Shown here: piece after piece, positions 24,767 to 33,559 of the stretch
How the letters are laid out: every line of letters starts with the position of its first letter
Position numbering within the stretch: the first letter of the stretch is position 1
DNA from: Planctomycetaceae bacterium
GTDB lineage: Bacteria > Planctomycetota > Planctomycetia > Planctomycetales > Planctomycetaceae
DNA: 64,000 bases
Assembly: GCA_017795105.1 (NCBI GenBank)
Contig: CP051247.1
Coordinates: 5,791,001-5,855,000 of the forward strand
Reading direction: 5' to 3'
The notes under the pieces: generated by a model
The model's input: only the letters and a program-made list of their open reading frames with translations
Databases searched by the model: none
What the model was told of the DNA's origin: nothing
Position numbers and translations under genes: made by a program

Positions 24767-25633
24767 TCAGAATCCCGCAGGGGTATTCACGGTCGCTTCG
24801 CGAATCTGACTTTCGGTCGGGTCTCTCAGGATCGCCAGTTCGTCGGAGTCAACGTTGAAGTCGATCAGACCGAGTTCGTCGAACTGGCGAAGCCACTTCT
24901 CCATCGGCCAGAGTCCCCACTTCTGCCGGAAGCGTTCGGCGTTGATCAGGATCGAACGAAAGTGGTTCAGCGGGGGCTTGCAAACGGCGTGATGCTGGTG
25001 ATAGGCCCGGGCCGCTGCGAAACCGAAGCCAATGCCCTGTTCGCGAGCCATGAACGCGAAATCGGTATCTTCCGCTCCATAGCCGGCATAGTTCTCGTCG
25101 AAACCTCCGATCCGCCCGAACAACTCAGCCGGGATCGCGAAGTTCAGGGACCAGAAAAGTTCGTAACGATTCGACGGCAGACAGTCCGCTCCGTCGAGCT
25201 TCGGAAGCAGGGGATGTTCGATGGCCTGCTGGGCGAGGCCGTCGAAAGTCCAGTCTCCCGAAGCAGCGTCTCGAGGAAGATAGCCGATTGTCCCCATCCA
25301 GATTTGCGAAGCCCGGCTCATGACATGACTGAACGTCTTTAAGAGGCCCGGCGAGGGGATGCAGTCGACGTCGAGAAATATGAGCAGCGGGTTGGATGCC
25401 AGTGAAGCGGCTCTGTTTCTGGCCAGCGCGAGTGGGATCTCGCCCTGTCCACTTGAGTTCACCCGTCCCCGGCGAATCGGAAAATGAGCGGACTCAAAAT
25501 GGGGAGGATCTTCATCCATCCCGATGATGACCCATTCCTTCGGCGGAGCGGTCGACTTTTCCAGTCCTCGAAGTTGATTTTCGAGATGAGGACGCCGCCC
25601 TTTGACTATGGTCAATACGCTTGCCTCGATCAT
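24767..25633 (-). CDS. Family 2 glycosyltransferase
   Basis: The 288-residue GT-A fold protein has an N-terminal strand EASVLTIVKGRRPHLENQLR, the acidic DxD-type motif LIFLDVDCIPS near residue 105, and a galactosyltransferase-like C-terminal region with GGFDENYAGYGAEDTDFAFM (motif GYGxEDxD). It transfers a sugar from an activated donor; donor and acceptor are unknown. Its ATG overlaps the stop of the preceding glycosyltransferase by four bases, so it is the last gene of a coupled three-gene group. Confidence 0.9.
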   Translation of the reverse strand: MIEASVLTIVKGRRPHLENQLRGLEKSTAPPKEWVIIGMDEDPPHFESAHFPIRRGRVNSSGQGEIPLALARNRAASLASNPLLIFLDVDCIPSPGLLKTFSHVMSRASQIWMGTIGYLPRDAASGDWTFDGLAQQAIEHPLLPKLDGADCLPSNRYELFWSLNFAIPAELFGRIGGFDENYAGYGAEDTDFAFMAREQGIGFGFAAARAYHQHHAVCKPPLNHFRSILINAERFRQKWGLWPMEKWLRQFDELGLIDFNVDSDELAILRDPTESQIREATVNTPAGF

Positions 25634-26757
25634 GCCATCACCCCGGACGCTGGCTGATCAATCCGTTGGAAACGAGCAGCCGACCAGTCCGCGATTTCTT
25701 CGATCAACCGGGCCGCCTGTTCGGCTCCGTTGCTTGAGAAAACAGCGTCCCATTGACTCAAGTCAAGTTGCATCGCTCGATCCAGAAGGTCCGGCCAGTG
25801 CTGCGGCTCGGGCCACTTTGTCTGGCCGATGGCGAGTTGCTCACGATCGAGGACGGCGACTTTGCGTTCCTGTTCTCGGAACGGACGGTCTTCCGGGATG
25901 GCGATCATCCGCACTCGGTCCCGGCCGGCTTCCATCACGCTGTTGTGGCCAGCCGCGGTCACCAGAATATCGCAGGCGTTGATGTAGACCTCGGGATTGC
26001 CGACCCAGCCGTGCCAGATGACGTTCTCGGGGAAGGAATCGGCATCGTCTCCATCGATCCCTCCAATCACATGCCATTGCCAGTCCGGCGTTGCTCGGGC
26101 GGCTTCGACAATTTGGGAGGGCGTTCGTGCGTGCCCGCCGCGACCGGTCATGACAACGACCACGCGTTTCTCGTTCGAAAGTTGAAGGTGATCGCGCGCC
26201 TCGACTCGACTGACAGGCGTGACCGAGCGGGCAAATCCGCCAAGGTAAAGTGTTTTCTGCCGCACCCAGTCCGGGGTAATTTCATCTTCCAGCATTTCCG
26301 GGAATGGTGCGAGCAGACGTTCCGCAGCGTGATAGGCATTCTCGTGAGCGGCATCGTCGCGCTGACCATGCTGACGCATCACGATCTGTGGAATCGATGC
26401 CATGCGAGTCAGAAGAGAAATCTCCACCGACACATCGACCACGATCAGCGAGGGGCGTTCCGTCGCCATCCATGCCGTGTAGTCGGCGATCCGCTGCCGG
26501 CAGTTAGGAGCCCAGAGAGGCACATAATGCACACCGGGAACATCCCCGCTTCGCGTCAGCCCTTCTTCGAGAAGATCATCGTCATCGCAGGGGAGATCCA
26601 GAAATTGCGTGCCCTGGGGGGCGTCCCAGTCTCCAGGGTTCATTCGGCTCGAGATCACCCAGGCGGGATTGCGAACGTGGGCGAGGATTGCTTCGGCGCG
26701 CCGCTGGTGTCCGAAACCGTGGTAGTGGGTGTAATATCCGATCAGAGGGAACGTCAA
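25630..26757 (-). CDS. GT-B glycosyltransferase, MurG/UGT-like
   Basis: The 375-residue protein begins with GYYTHYHGFGHQRRAEAIL, the usual GHxxR nucleotide-sugar transferase opening. Its second Rossmann half has VVVVMTGRGGHART and the donor-site pattern DILVTAAGHNSVMEAGRDRV followed by AIPEDRPFREQE, as in GT1/GT28 enzymes. The start is a TTG that overlaps the upstream gene's stop (TTGA), which is uncommon but matches the tight coupling. The product and acceptor are unknown; it works with the GT4 and GT2 enzymes around it. Confidence 0.82.
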   Translation of the reverse strand: MTFPLIGYYTHYHGFGHQRRAEAILAHVRNPAWVISSRMNPGDWDAPQGTQFLDLPCDDDDLLEEGLTRSGDVPGVHYVPLWAPNCRQRIADYTAWMATERPSLIVVDVSVEISLLTRMASIPQIVMRQHGQRDDAAHENAYHAAERLLAPFPEMLEDEITPDWVRQKTLYLGGFARSVTPVSRVEARDHLQLSNEKRVVVVMTGRGGHARTPSQIVEAARATPDWQWHVIGGIDGDDADSFPENVIWHGWVGNPEVYINACDILVTAAGHNSVMEAGRDRVRMIAIPEDRPFREQERKVAVLDREQLAIGQTKWPEPQHWPDLLDRAMQLDLSQWDAVFSSNGAEQAARLIEEIADWSAARFQRIDQPASGVMA

Positions 26758-27863
26758 GGGGCCAGCTCCAGTGAAGTCTCGACGAGACGGTTATCAGAGG
26801 CAAAGGTACCGGACAGATGTTGCCGGTAGTAGTCTTCATAGCGGTCCATCATTGCTGTGAGCGAGAATCGCTGCTGAGCAACGTGACGGCACTGTGACGA
26901 GTCGATAAGACGGCAAAGACGAATCGCCCGGGCCAGAGAACGAATGTTGTTCGGTCTGGCGAGATGCCCCACTTCGGGCGTGACCAGCTCGCAGAGTGCA
27001 CCCCGGGCAAAGGCTGCCACCGGTGTTCCGCATGCGAGCGCTTCCGCGACGACCAGTCCGAATGGTTCGTCCCAGCAGGGGGTAACAACGCAAACCTCGG
27101 CCGCACCGATGATGCGACAGAGTTCTTCATGGCTGGCATGTCCCAGATAGCGATCGGCAGACCGCAATCGGGGCATCACCATCTGTCGAAAATAGTCGTC
27201 ATCGGCAATCGGTCCGGCCAGATCGATGGGAATTCCAGCTTCATGGGCGGCATCGATTGCCCAGTGCGTTCCCTTGTCGGCCAGGATTCGTCCGAACCAG
27301 ACAGCTCGTCCGTTACGCGGTCGGGAACAATGTTTCCAGAACGAAGTATCGACTCCGTTCGGAATCACAACATGATCACCGAGCAGCGGCTCCCATTCCT
27401 TGCGATTGACTTCGGAGATATTCACGAAGCTCCCGCAACCCCGTGCCGGTTTCTCGAACAGTTGTTCTGCGAGTCGCGGAAGTACTGGCACGTGGACCGT
27501 GGTGACCATCGGGCAGGGGAGTTCATCAGCGCGTCGGAGTGGCGTGGGATGAATCGAATGATTGTGAATCAGGTCAAAATCGCTGTGCCGCAGCCGATCG
27601 AAGAGCCGGTCATACGCGAGGTCTTCCTGGTATTCAACGCGATTATCGCGATCATTACCAGTAGAGTTCTGCAGCAACTTCGTCGCGGTCGGCGTGATCG
27701 GGGAAACATTCAGTCGGGGATCAGAGTCTCCGCTGGCAAACAGGGTGACGTCGTGGCCTCGCTCCTGCAGCTGTTCGACAAACTTGGCTGTGAAACTCTC
27801 GAGACCGCCCGCATACGGTTTCGAGATCGGGTACTTGAGGTGCGCAACGAGACCGATCTTCAC
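26754..27863 (-). CDS. Family 4 glycosyltransferase
   Basis: The protein begins KIGLVAHLKYPISKPYAGGL, the glycine-rich opening of GT4 enzymes, and has HNHSIHPTPLRRADE, VVIPNGVDTSFWKH, a GRILADKGTHWAIDAA donor-site strand, and the EX7E-type motif ending DEPFGLVVAEALACGTPVAA. The frame is open to a TTG at 27884, but the GTG at 27863 has an AGGA site nine bases ahead and gives the normal N-terminus, so I chose it. It is the first of three overlapping glycosyltransferase genes, likely making a surface glycan or glycolipid. Confidence 0.9.
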   Translation of the reverse strand: MKIGLVAHLKYPISKPYAGGLESFTAKFVEQLQERGHDVTLFASGDSDPRLNVSPITPTATKLLQNSTGNDRDNRVEYQEDLAYDRLFDRLRHSDFDLIHNHSIHPTPLRRADELPCPMVTTVHVPVLPRLAEQLFEKPARGCGSFVNISEVNRKEWEPLLGDHVVIPNGVDTSFWKHCSRPRNGRAVWFGRILADKGTHWAIDAAHEAGIPIDLAGPIADDDYFRQMVMPRLRSADRYLGHASHEELCRIIGAAEVCVVTPCWDEPFGLVVAEALACGTPVAAFARGALCELVTPEVGHLARPNNIRSLARAIRLCRLIDSSQCRHVAQQRFSLTAMMDRYEDYYRQHLSGTFASDNRLVETSLELAP

Positions 27864-28137
27864 AATGTCACATCCTGAAAACAAAAGAGGCAGGGGAGGC
27901 TCGGTAACGAGCCGAAAGGCGGGATCGCGAGGCGTCCACGTTGGAGTGGCTCAGCAAGGTCTATACCAATCAACCTGCGTCGATCTATAAGCGGTGCTCG
28001 CTCACGCCTTTCTGCAGCATTGGCCTTGGATACTCCGACAATTGTCTTATTCCAGAGAGCGGTAGGCAAAACCGAAGGGAGTGCGTGAGCGCGGTCGAAT
28101 GCCGATCGGCAAGGGAGCCGGGCCGTCGGGTCACCAG

Positions 28138-29556
28138 TCAGGAGCGATGACTGAGGCGTTCTCGGTTGAGGGTTCGCACGAAGCCGAAGAAAAGGACGAC
28201 CGCCTGCAAGATGGGCCACCAGATCAGAACACCCCACCAGACGATCAACGTCGGCTGCTCATACTGGGAATAGAGCGAGAATCCAACCGCGATCAGCACG
28301 ACGGCGATGATGGCCGCGATTAATAGAATGGCAGCCCGCCCTATTCCCTTCAGTCCGGCAGCAAGGATCTGAGACACGAAGTCGAACAGAGCGAAGATGG
28401 TGGTCAGTTTCAGTAAATCGCTTGCGAGCGGCAGGACGGTCTGCTTTTCCGTTTCGGTTAATTCGGACCCCATCAGCCCGGTAAACAGTTCCGGGGTGAT
28501 GAGAAACGGGATGACGTACGTCAACGTATAGACGGTTCCGATCAGCATTCCAACGGCGGTTGAGCGCATCGAGCGAAGAAGCCCCTCGGCTGCAAAACGC
28601 TGCGCCGATACAACGGTCACGGCGGAAGCCAGGCCGATAACTGGCGTGCAGAAGAGCTGGTACAGGCTCAATGCGGCCGACGTTGCGGCCAGTTCCACGG
28701 CTCCAATCCGGCCAATCGAGATCAGCGTATAGCTGAAGAGGGCCGATTTGATGACCTGTTGCACCCCCAGTGTCGATCCTGGTAGCACGATCGACAGCAT
28801 CGTGCCGAAACGCCATCGAATCGGAAAGCCGGTAAAACGCCCGTGATAAGCTTCGCGGCTCAAAAGCCATCCATAAAGCGCGACCTTGAACCACATGGCC
28901 AGCGAGGTCGCAATCGCTGCTCCCGAGACGCCCAGCCCGCCAAAAATGAGCCACCAGTCGAGCGGAATATTGAGGATGGCGCTGGCGACATTAATTGCCA
29001 GAACCCGTCCGGTCAGTCCTCGACCCACGAAATAGGCCGAAAGGCCCGCTTCCAGCATTGCCCCCGGCGCGACTGTGAGAAGCCAGCGGAAGTACTGGAT
29101 CTCCATTGTTCGCAGGGCAGGATCGTGATCTGGCCCGAAAATCGATGGTGCGGAGACCGCCACCAGTCCGAAGTACGGGAGCGTTATGATCGAGATCCAT
29201 ACCGACTGCCAGACGAGATTACTGGTCTGATGCCGGTCGTTTCGCCCGATGGCCTGGGCGATTAACGGCGTCACGAAGCCGAGCGCCGAAACCGGGATAC
29301 ATGCAAAGGCCCAATATGCGTTCCCGGCCGCAATCGCTGCTCCGGCAGAGATCGGCTCATACCAGAGCAGAAACGTCCGATCGACGAACATCGTGAGCGC
29401 AAAACAGCCAAGCGATGCGATCAGCGGCAACGCGATTCGCAAGGTCAGCCGAATCTCGCCGAGCCATCCGGATCCGTCCGAGTGATCTAATCTCTGATCT
29501 GGCAAGGCTTTCGGAACCAAGGATGACCGCTTCCGCAGAGAGTTTCGATTTCCCAT
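28138..29556 (-). CDS. MATE family efflux transporter
   Basis: The 472-residue membrane protein has about twelve hydrophobic segments in two halves. The first half has ALPLIASLGCFALTMFVDRT and PVSALGFVTPLIAQAIGRND, and the second LPGSTLGVQQVIKSALFSYT, the arrangement of NorM/DinF-type transporters. It has an extended polar N-terminus of about 35 residues. It lies 274 bases upstream of the glycosyltransferase group on the same strand. It may be a drug/sodium antiporter or a lipid-linked sugar exporter, but nothing in the sequence decides this. Confidence 0.87.
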   Translation of the reverse strand: MGNRNSLRKRSSLVPKALPDQRLDHSDGSGWLGEIRLTLRIALPLIASLGCFALTMFVDRTFLLWYEPISAGAAIAAGNAYWAFACIPVSALGFVTPLIAQAIGRNDRHQTSNLVWQSVWISIITLPYFGLVAVSAPSIFGPDHDPALRTMEIQYFRWLLTVAPGAMLEAGLSAYFVGRGLTGRVLAINVASAILNIPLDWWLIFGGLGVSGAAIATSLAMWFKVALYGWLLSREAYHGRFTGFPIRWRFGTMLSIVLPGSTLGVQQVIKSALFSYTLISIGRIGAVELAATSAALSLYQLFCTPVIGLASAVTVVSAQRFAAEGLLRSMRSTAVGMLIGTVYTLTYVIPFLITPELFTGLMGSELTETEKQTVLPLASDLLKLTTIFALFDFVSQILAAGLKGIGRAAILLIAAIIAVVLIAVGFSLYSQYEQPTLIVWWGVLIWWPILQAVVLFFGFVRTLNRERLSHRS

Positions 29557-29923
29557 CCCAACTCGTTGCGACGCTTGGGAATGGCATCAGATATGCAGCA
29601 CAGACAAGTCCGACTGCCCCCATCAAAACCATGATTGTGTGACGGATTCAGAATGATGCAATTGGGATCGAAAACATTTCGGACGCTATTCGGAGATTTG
29701 GGAGATCTGGTTCGCCCCGACAGGCACATCATGAACCGAACCCGACGTCCGATCACGAACGACCTCCCAGCCTGGTCCAGCTTCAGCGACCAGGGGATGG
29801 ACATGATCATCAGCGACCTTGGTAACCTTCCGGTGAACCCACTTCCGACTCGACCGAATCAAAGCGCGAGTCGACCGAACGCACATTGAACGGGAAGTTG
29901 TTTATCGAGGGCGTTGCGTTAAC
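29557..29923. other. Intergenic region without recognisable gene
   Basis: Short open frames exist on both strands (for example 29635-29889 on the plus strand, 84 codons), but none has a family-like sequence or good ribosome binding site. The promoter of the MATE gene and the end of the PilT operon lie here. No hairpin terminator was evident. Confidence 0.5.
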
Positions 29924-31036
29924 TCACGTCCCGGTGGCTTTGTGCTTGATCGTATTCGGTTCGCGGGCGTTGGAGATAGCGGTGTCGTAGGTGATCTCGC
30001 CCTTCAGATAATAGTCGAGCAGGCACTGGTCCATCGTCTGCATGTGATGCTTGCGGCCCGTCTGCATCTCGCTGTAGAGCAGGTGGGGGTGCATTTCGCG
30101 AATCTGATTGCGAACCGCGGGCGTAGCGACGCAGACTTCACAGGCCAGAATCCGCCCTTCGCCGTTGGCTCGTGGTAGCAGTTTCTGCGCGACGATGGCC
30201 TGCAGGCTGTTAGCGAGCTGCTGCACGATGGCATTCTGCTGAGAGGGTGGGAAGACGCTGAAGATGCGTTGGATCGTCTGCACGGAATCGGGGGTGTGCA
30301 ATGTTGCCAAAACCAGGTGACCGGTCTCAGCGGCGACCAGTGCGGTCTCGATTGTTTCCAGGTCCCGCATCTCTCCAATGACGATGACGTCCGGGTCCTG
30401 TCGCAGAACATGGGTGAGGCCTGCTCGAAACGAAGTCACATCGGTCATCACTTCCTGCTGCACAACGATGCTCAATCGATTCTCGTGGACGAACTCGACC
30501 GGATCTTCAATGGTGACAATTTTAGCGCGGCGGTTGTGGTTGATCGAATTGATCATGTAGCTGAGCGTCGTCGTTTTCCCAACGCCCGTGGGCCCCGTCA
30601 CAAGGATCAAGCCGTTTGGACGCCGAGTCAATTCCTCGACCACCGTAGGAAGTCCCAGCTGTTCGCGAGTCCGGAACGTTTCCTCACAAATGCGGATTGA
30701 AAATTCCGGAACGCCACTATGCTGATAGACGCTCGCGCGGAACCGTCCGATCTTTGGCCAGAACATTGAAAAACAAAGCTGCCAGGTTCTGGTGTAGGTC
30801 TCGCGTTGCAGAGGATTGGCCAGCGTTTCGAGCAGATCGTTGAGTTGTTGCGGTTCAACAGGGGCGGCCTGGATGGGCGTGATGTCGCCGTTGATTCGCA
30901 GAACTGGCGGGATTCCACGAATCAGATGAACGTCGCTGGCCCCATGCTTTCGTGCAAGCTTGAGGATGCGATCGAAGTAAGCCCGACTTTGCTCAGACGA
31001 TGGAGCTAGCTCCACAGCCGGCGGAGACGATTCCAT
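29924..31036 (-). CDS. pilT: PilT-type twitching/retraction ATPase
   Basis: The 370-residue protein has the N-terminal PAS-like ASDVHLIRGIPPVLRINGDI domain of PilT. The secretion ATPase core has Walker A GPTGVGKTTT near residue 150, Asp box TIEDPVEFVH, Walker B DVIVIGEMRDLETIETAL and His box GHLVLATLHTPDS. The usual AIRNLIRE-type PilT segment appears as TPAVRNQIREMHPHLLYSEM. PilT powers retraction of type IV pili. No pilin, PilB, PilC, PilM-Q or prepilin peptidase gene is in the window. The start overlaps the TPR gene by 31 bases, and it is the last gene of a seven- to eight-gene minus-strand operon. Confidence 0.93.
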   Translation of the reverse strand: MESSPPAVELAPSSEQSRAYFDRILKLARKHGASDVHLIRGIPPVLRINGDITPIQAAPVEPQQLNDLLETLANPLQRETYTRTWQLCFSMFWPKIGRFRASVYQHSGVPEFSIRICEETFRTREQLGLPTVVEELTRRPNGLILVTGPTGVGKTTTLSYMINSINHNRRAKIVTIEDPVEFVHENRLSIVVQQEVMTDVTSFRAGLTHVLRQDPDVIVIGEMRDLETIETALVAAETGHLVLATLHTPDSVQTIQRIFSVFPPSQQNAIVQQLANSLQAIVAQKLLPRANGEGRILACEVCVATPAVRNQIREMHPHLLYSEMQTGRKHHMQTMDQCLLDYYLKGEITYDTAISNAREPNTIKHKATGT

Positions 31037-31767
31037 AATGTTCCTTCACCTCGGTCAAGTTCGCGCAGCCGACTCAGGCTGTCGCTGTGTTGGGGATTCA
31101 ACTCCAGAGTCGTCTGAAAACTTTCACGAGCTTTGCCCGTCATCCCCAGTCGTTGTTCGGCCAGGCCTTTCAGATACCACGCATACGGGGCATCGGGCCC
31201 ATTTTCAATCGCGATCCGCAGACTCATCAATGCTCGACTCGTCTGCGAGTAATGCAACAGAATCAGACCGATTTCCGCAGAGGTGAGCCAGTCGGGATTC
31301 GCCAGTCGGGCTTTGTCGAAACAGTCGCTGGCGAGATTGCTCTTGCGGGCCGTCAGGATCTCGCCCCGAACCGTCCATCGATAAGCCGATTCTCCGGTCA
31401 TTGCCATCGCTTTGTCGATGGCGCCCATGGCGTCGCCCTTCTTGTTCTGCCGGGACAGGGAATGTGCATGCGACGCCACGAGATCCCCGCTTCCCGGGAA
31501 AAGTTCAATCGCCTTCTTGCTCCAGAGTTCGGCTTCCGGATACTCCTCGAGAAAAATGAGCATCTGCACCTGACCGCACCAGGCGGTTACAACTGATTTG
31601 TCGGCTTCGAGACAACGGGAGTAGAGCCGGAGCGCCGACTCATAGAGTCCGGCTCGCCGGGCGTCATCGGCCTGGCGGGCCCAGTCGTTCTTCAGATTCC
31701 CCTGAAGTGTGAGCTCGCTTTGTGCGGACTCTTCGTCAGGGAGTTCCAGTCGTTTGAATCGGGACAT
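31006..31767 (-). CDS. Tetratricopeptide-repeat protein
   Basis: The 253-residue soluble protein is built of TPR-like helix pairs, for example ADDARRAGLYESALRLYSRC, SAYRWTVRGEILTARKSNLA and YAWYLKGLAEQRLGMTGKAR. It has no signal peptide or membrane segment. Its stop lies inside the start of the PilT gene, and its ATG is 14 bases after the stop of the zinc-ribbon membrane protein. It probably acts as a protein-binding scaffold for its operon partners (inference). Confidence 0.82.
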   Translation of the reverse strand: MSRFKRLELPDEESAQSELTLQGNLKNDWARQADDARRAGLYESALRLYSRCLEADKSVVTAWCGQVQMLIFLEEYPEAELWSKKAIELFPGSGDLVASHAHSLSRQNKKGDAMGAIDKAMAMTGESAYRWTVRGEILTARKSNLASDCFDKARLANPDWLTSAEIGLILLHYSQTSRALMSLRIAIENGPDAPYAWYLKGLAEQRLGMTGKARESFQTTLELNPQHSDSLSRLRELDRGEGTLWNRLRRLWS

Positions 31768-31781
31768 AGATCGTATTTCAG

Positions 31782-32795
31782 TCAGTCAATTCTTCCCATG
31801 CGATAGAACGGAGCGATGCGATAGCGGATCACGGAATTCACATTCGATCGGGGGATTTTTGCAATGCCGGCGACAGCCGAACGCTCTTGAGAATTCAGGA
31901 CGATCTCCGAACTTGGAAAGATCAACACCTGATTGGATGAGACCGTTGTCTCCATATCTGGCAGACGAAAGGCTTTGTTGAGTGGCTGATACTGGCTTGG
32001 CTCGCTGTTGACCAGGACTTCTCCCTCTTTCACCTGCACCTTATCGCCAGGCAGCCCAATGATGCGATCGATGTGCGGGCCATCGATCCGATAGATCCGT
32101 CCCGGCTGAGGAATGTCAAAGCGATTGGGAATGAACACGACCACATCGCCTCGATTGAGTGGAGTCTCCGCAGTCACTTCAGAGGTGAGAAACGTTTCCC
32201 CTTCACGAAACGGAGGCGTGTCCATTGCCAGGACGATGGGATTGGTCCAATTATAAATGAAGTGCGAAAGCGGCAGATAGACGCCGATTCCGATCAGGAA
32301 GATACAAAGCAGCGACGAGACCATGCGTTCTCGCGGGTCAGCTTCACGACTTCGGAAGAGACTGGCAACCGATGTGGCATGGACGGCGACCGCCATCCCG
32401 AAGAAGAAGCCTGCGTAGGCCGTTCCGAGTGTGAGGAATGAAACCAGGAGCAGCAGAAAATAGCTGAAGAGATAGGCCAGTCCCCACGTTGACCAGCCGC
32501 AGTAAAGATGAGACCAACCGGGGATCAACATTCGGAGCAGGATTCCGAATTCCGTCACATGGCCGGGGACCTGCGTTCCGACGTGAACGCGATCGCTGAA
32601 CCAATCGAGGATCGGCCTGAAGAATTCGCCAGCGGACGAGGTGCTCGGCAAATAGTTACGGACCCATTTCTGTCGCTTCGATGCTCGGGGCGGGAGTACA
32701 TCGACTGCGACCTGTCCGCCAGTCAGCATCGAGCCGCAGCGTCCACATTGCGTGAGCCCCGGCATGTTCTCGAATTGGCAGGACGGACACTGCAT
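31782..32795 (-). CDS. Zinc-ribbon membrane protein with degenerate signal-peptidase-I-like domain
   Basis: The 337-residue protein starts with a zinc ribbon (C3, C6, C17, C20: CPSC and CGRC). Three to four membrane segments follow at about 80-185. The C-terminal domain, about 190-337, contains the peptidase S26 box HIDRIIGLPGDKVQVKEGEV. In active signal peptidase I this box has a catalytic Lys just before R-I/V-I/V-G; here the place is held by Asp243. The usual catalytic Ser box (S-M-x-P-T) upstream is replaced by MDTPPFREGETF with no Ser at the matching point. The domain therefore looks catalytically dead and may bind peptides instead. It sits between the DUF2997 and TPR genes with gaps of 12-14 bases. 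Confidence 0.75.
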   Translation of the reverse strand: MQCPSCQFENMPGLTQCGRCGSMLTGGQVAVDVLPPRASKRQKWVRNYLPSTSSAGEFFRPILDWFSDRVHVGTQVPGHVTEFGILLRMLIPGWSHLYCGWSTWGLAYLFSYFLLLLVSFLTLGTAYAGFFFGMAVAVHATSVASLFRSREADPRERMVSSLLCIFLIGIGVYLPLSHFIYNWTNPIVLAMDTPPFREGETFLTSEVTAETPLNRGDVVVFIPNRFDIPQPGRIYRIDGPHIDRIIGLPGDKVQVKEGEVLVNSEPSQYQPLNKAFRLPDMETTVSSNQVLIFPSSEIVLNSQERSAVAGIAKIPRSNVNSVIRYRIAPFYRMGRID

Positions 32796-32807
32796 CTTTC
32801 ACGTCGC

Positions 32808-33017
32808 TTACTGATACTTCTGATGAATCCCGAGATGCTCGCTCTGGGACTGATCCTGTTCGTAATACTCGCTGGTCAACTCGCGTTGTTCTTCTTTCCC
32901 AACAATTAAGGCCAGCATCTCCGCGGCGTCGAGGCAGCGAGCCCCTTTGATGCCGATCGTACGGATGGTTACCTTGCCGTCTTTCGAGATCTGAATCTCA
33001 AGTTCTTCGTTGGCCAC
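32808..33017 (-). CDS. DUF2997 family small protein
   Basis: The 69-residue protein starts LEIQISKDGKVTIRTIGIKG then ARCLDAAEMLALIVG, the short 'I.V.P.G.V.....G..G..C......' pattern of DUF2997. The start is GTG at 33017 with a GGAGAAG site ahead. In cyanobacteria and other bacteria DUF2997 genes lie beside DUF1257 (Ycf35) genes; here the next upstream gene is DUF1257-like. The function of the family is unknown. Confidence 0.75.
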   Translation of the reverse strand: MANEELEIQISKDGKVTIRTIGIKGARCLDAAEMLALIVGKEEQRELTSEYYEQDQSQSEHLGIHQKYQ

Positions 33018-33059
33018 CTTAATCTTCTCCCAGTCGAGTCGTGAATCGGTGTTTGATCG

Positions 33060-33524
33060 TTACCAGTTCTTGACGCGGATATGCACGGTCTGGTCCGTAT
33101 CGACTTCCTCCGACACGATCGTCATGTTCTTGTTCTTCATCTCGGTCATCACGCGGTGATACACATACTGCTGCGTGACGCGGCCCATCAGTTCCTCGCC
33201 GATCTGGTGAAGCTCGGCTTTCGTATAGCCTTCGCCTTCCATGCAGAGCGTGAGCGAACCACGGGCATCCCGTTTGAAGCGGGCAGTGACACCATCGCGA
33301 ACCACGGTCATCTCTTCACCGAGTTCAGTTCCGGCGGACAAAATCTCGCTGTCGTCGAGTTCAATTTCTGTCTTCGTGGCGTTCTTTGAACTGACACGCA
33401 CATCGACACCGGCAGCGGCTTCGGCCAGGGTGAATCCCATACTGCCGACGGCTCCGGCAACTGCGGCGGAGATCACCGGCCAGTTGGCGATGATGATCGG
33501 AGTGACAACCATGACAGTGCTCAT
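33060..33524 (-). CDS. DUF1257 (Ycf35)-like protein with hydrophobic N-terminus
   Basis: The 154-residue protein has a C-terminal part, RVTQQYVYHRVMTEMKNKNM followed by a strand ending IRVKNW, that resembles the end of DUF1257/Ycf35 proteins (RYAYHTVLEE...G, ending in V.RW). The middle, with alternating acidic strands, also fits. The N-terminus differs: residues 5-35 are hydrophobic and glycine/alanine-rich, as if membrane-inserted. A good AAGGACG ribosome binding site precedes the ATG. It lies 35 bases after the Ycf46-like gene and 42 before DUF2997, the same company kept in cyanobacteria. Family assignment is moderate because of the divergence. Confidence 0.6.
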   Translation of the reverse strand: MSTVMVVTPIIIANWPVISAAVAGAVGSMGFTLAEAAAGVDVRVSSKNATKTEIELDDSEILSAGTELGEEMTVVRDGVTARFKRDARGSLTLCMEGEGYTKAELHQIGEELMGRVTQQYVYHRVMTEMKNKNMTIVSEEVDTDQTVHIRVKNW

Positions 33525-33559
33525 CGGAACGTCCTTAACAGGCAGAAGTAACGAAGCGA

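Noticed and set aside
27898..27913. Six-base hairpin with GTAA loop before the GT4 gene
   Set aside because: Too short and without a T run to call a terminator or a regulator.
29635..29889. 84-codon plus-strand frame between the MATE and PilT genes
   Set aside because: No ribosome binding site, no family likeness, low-quality composition.
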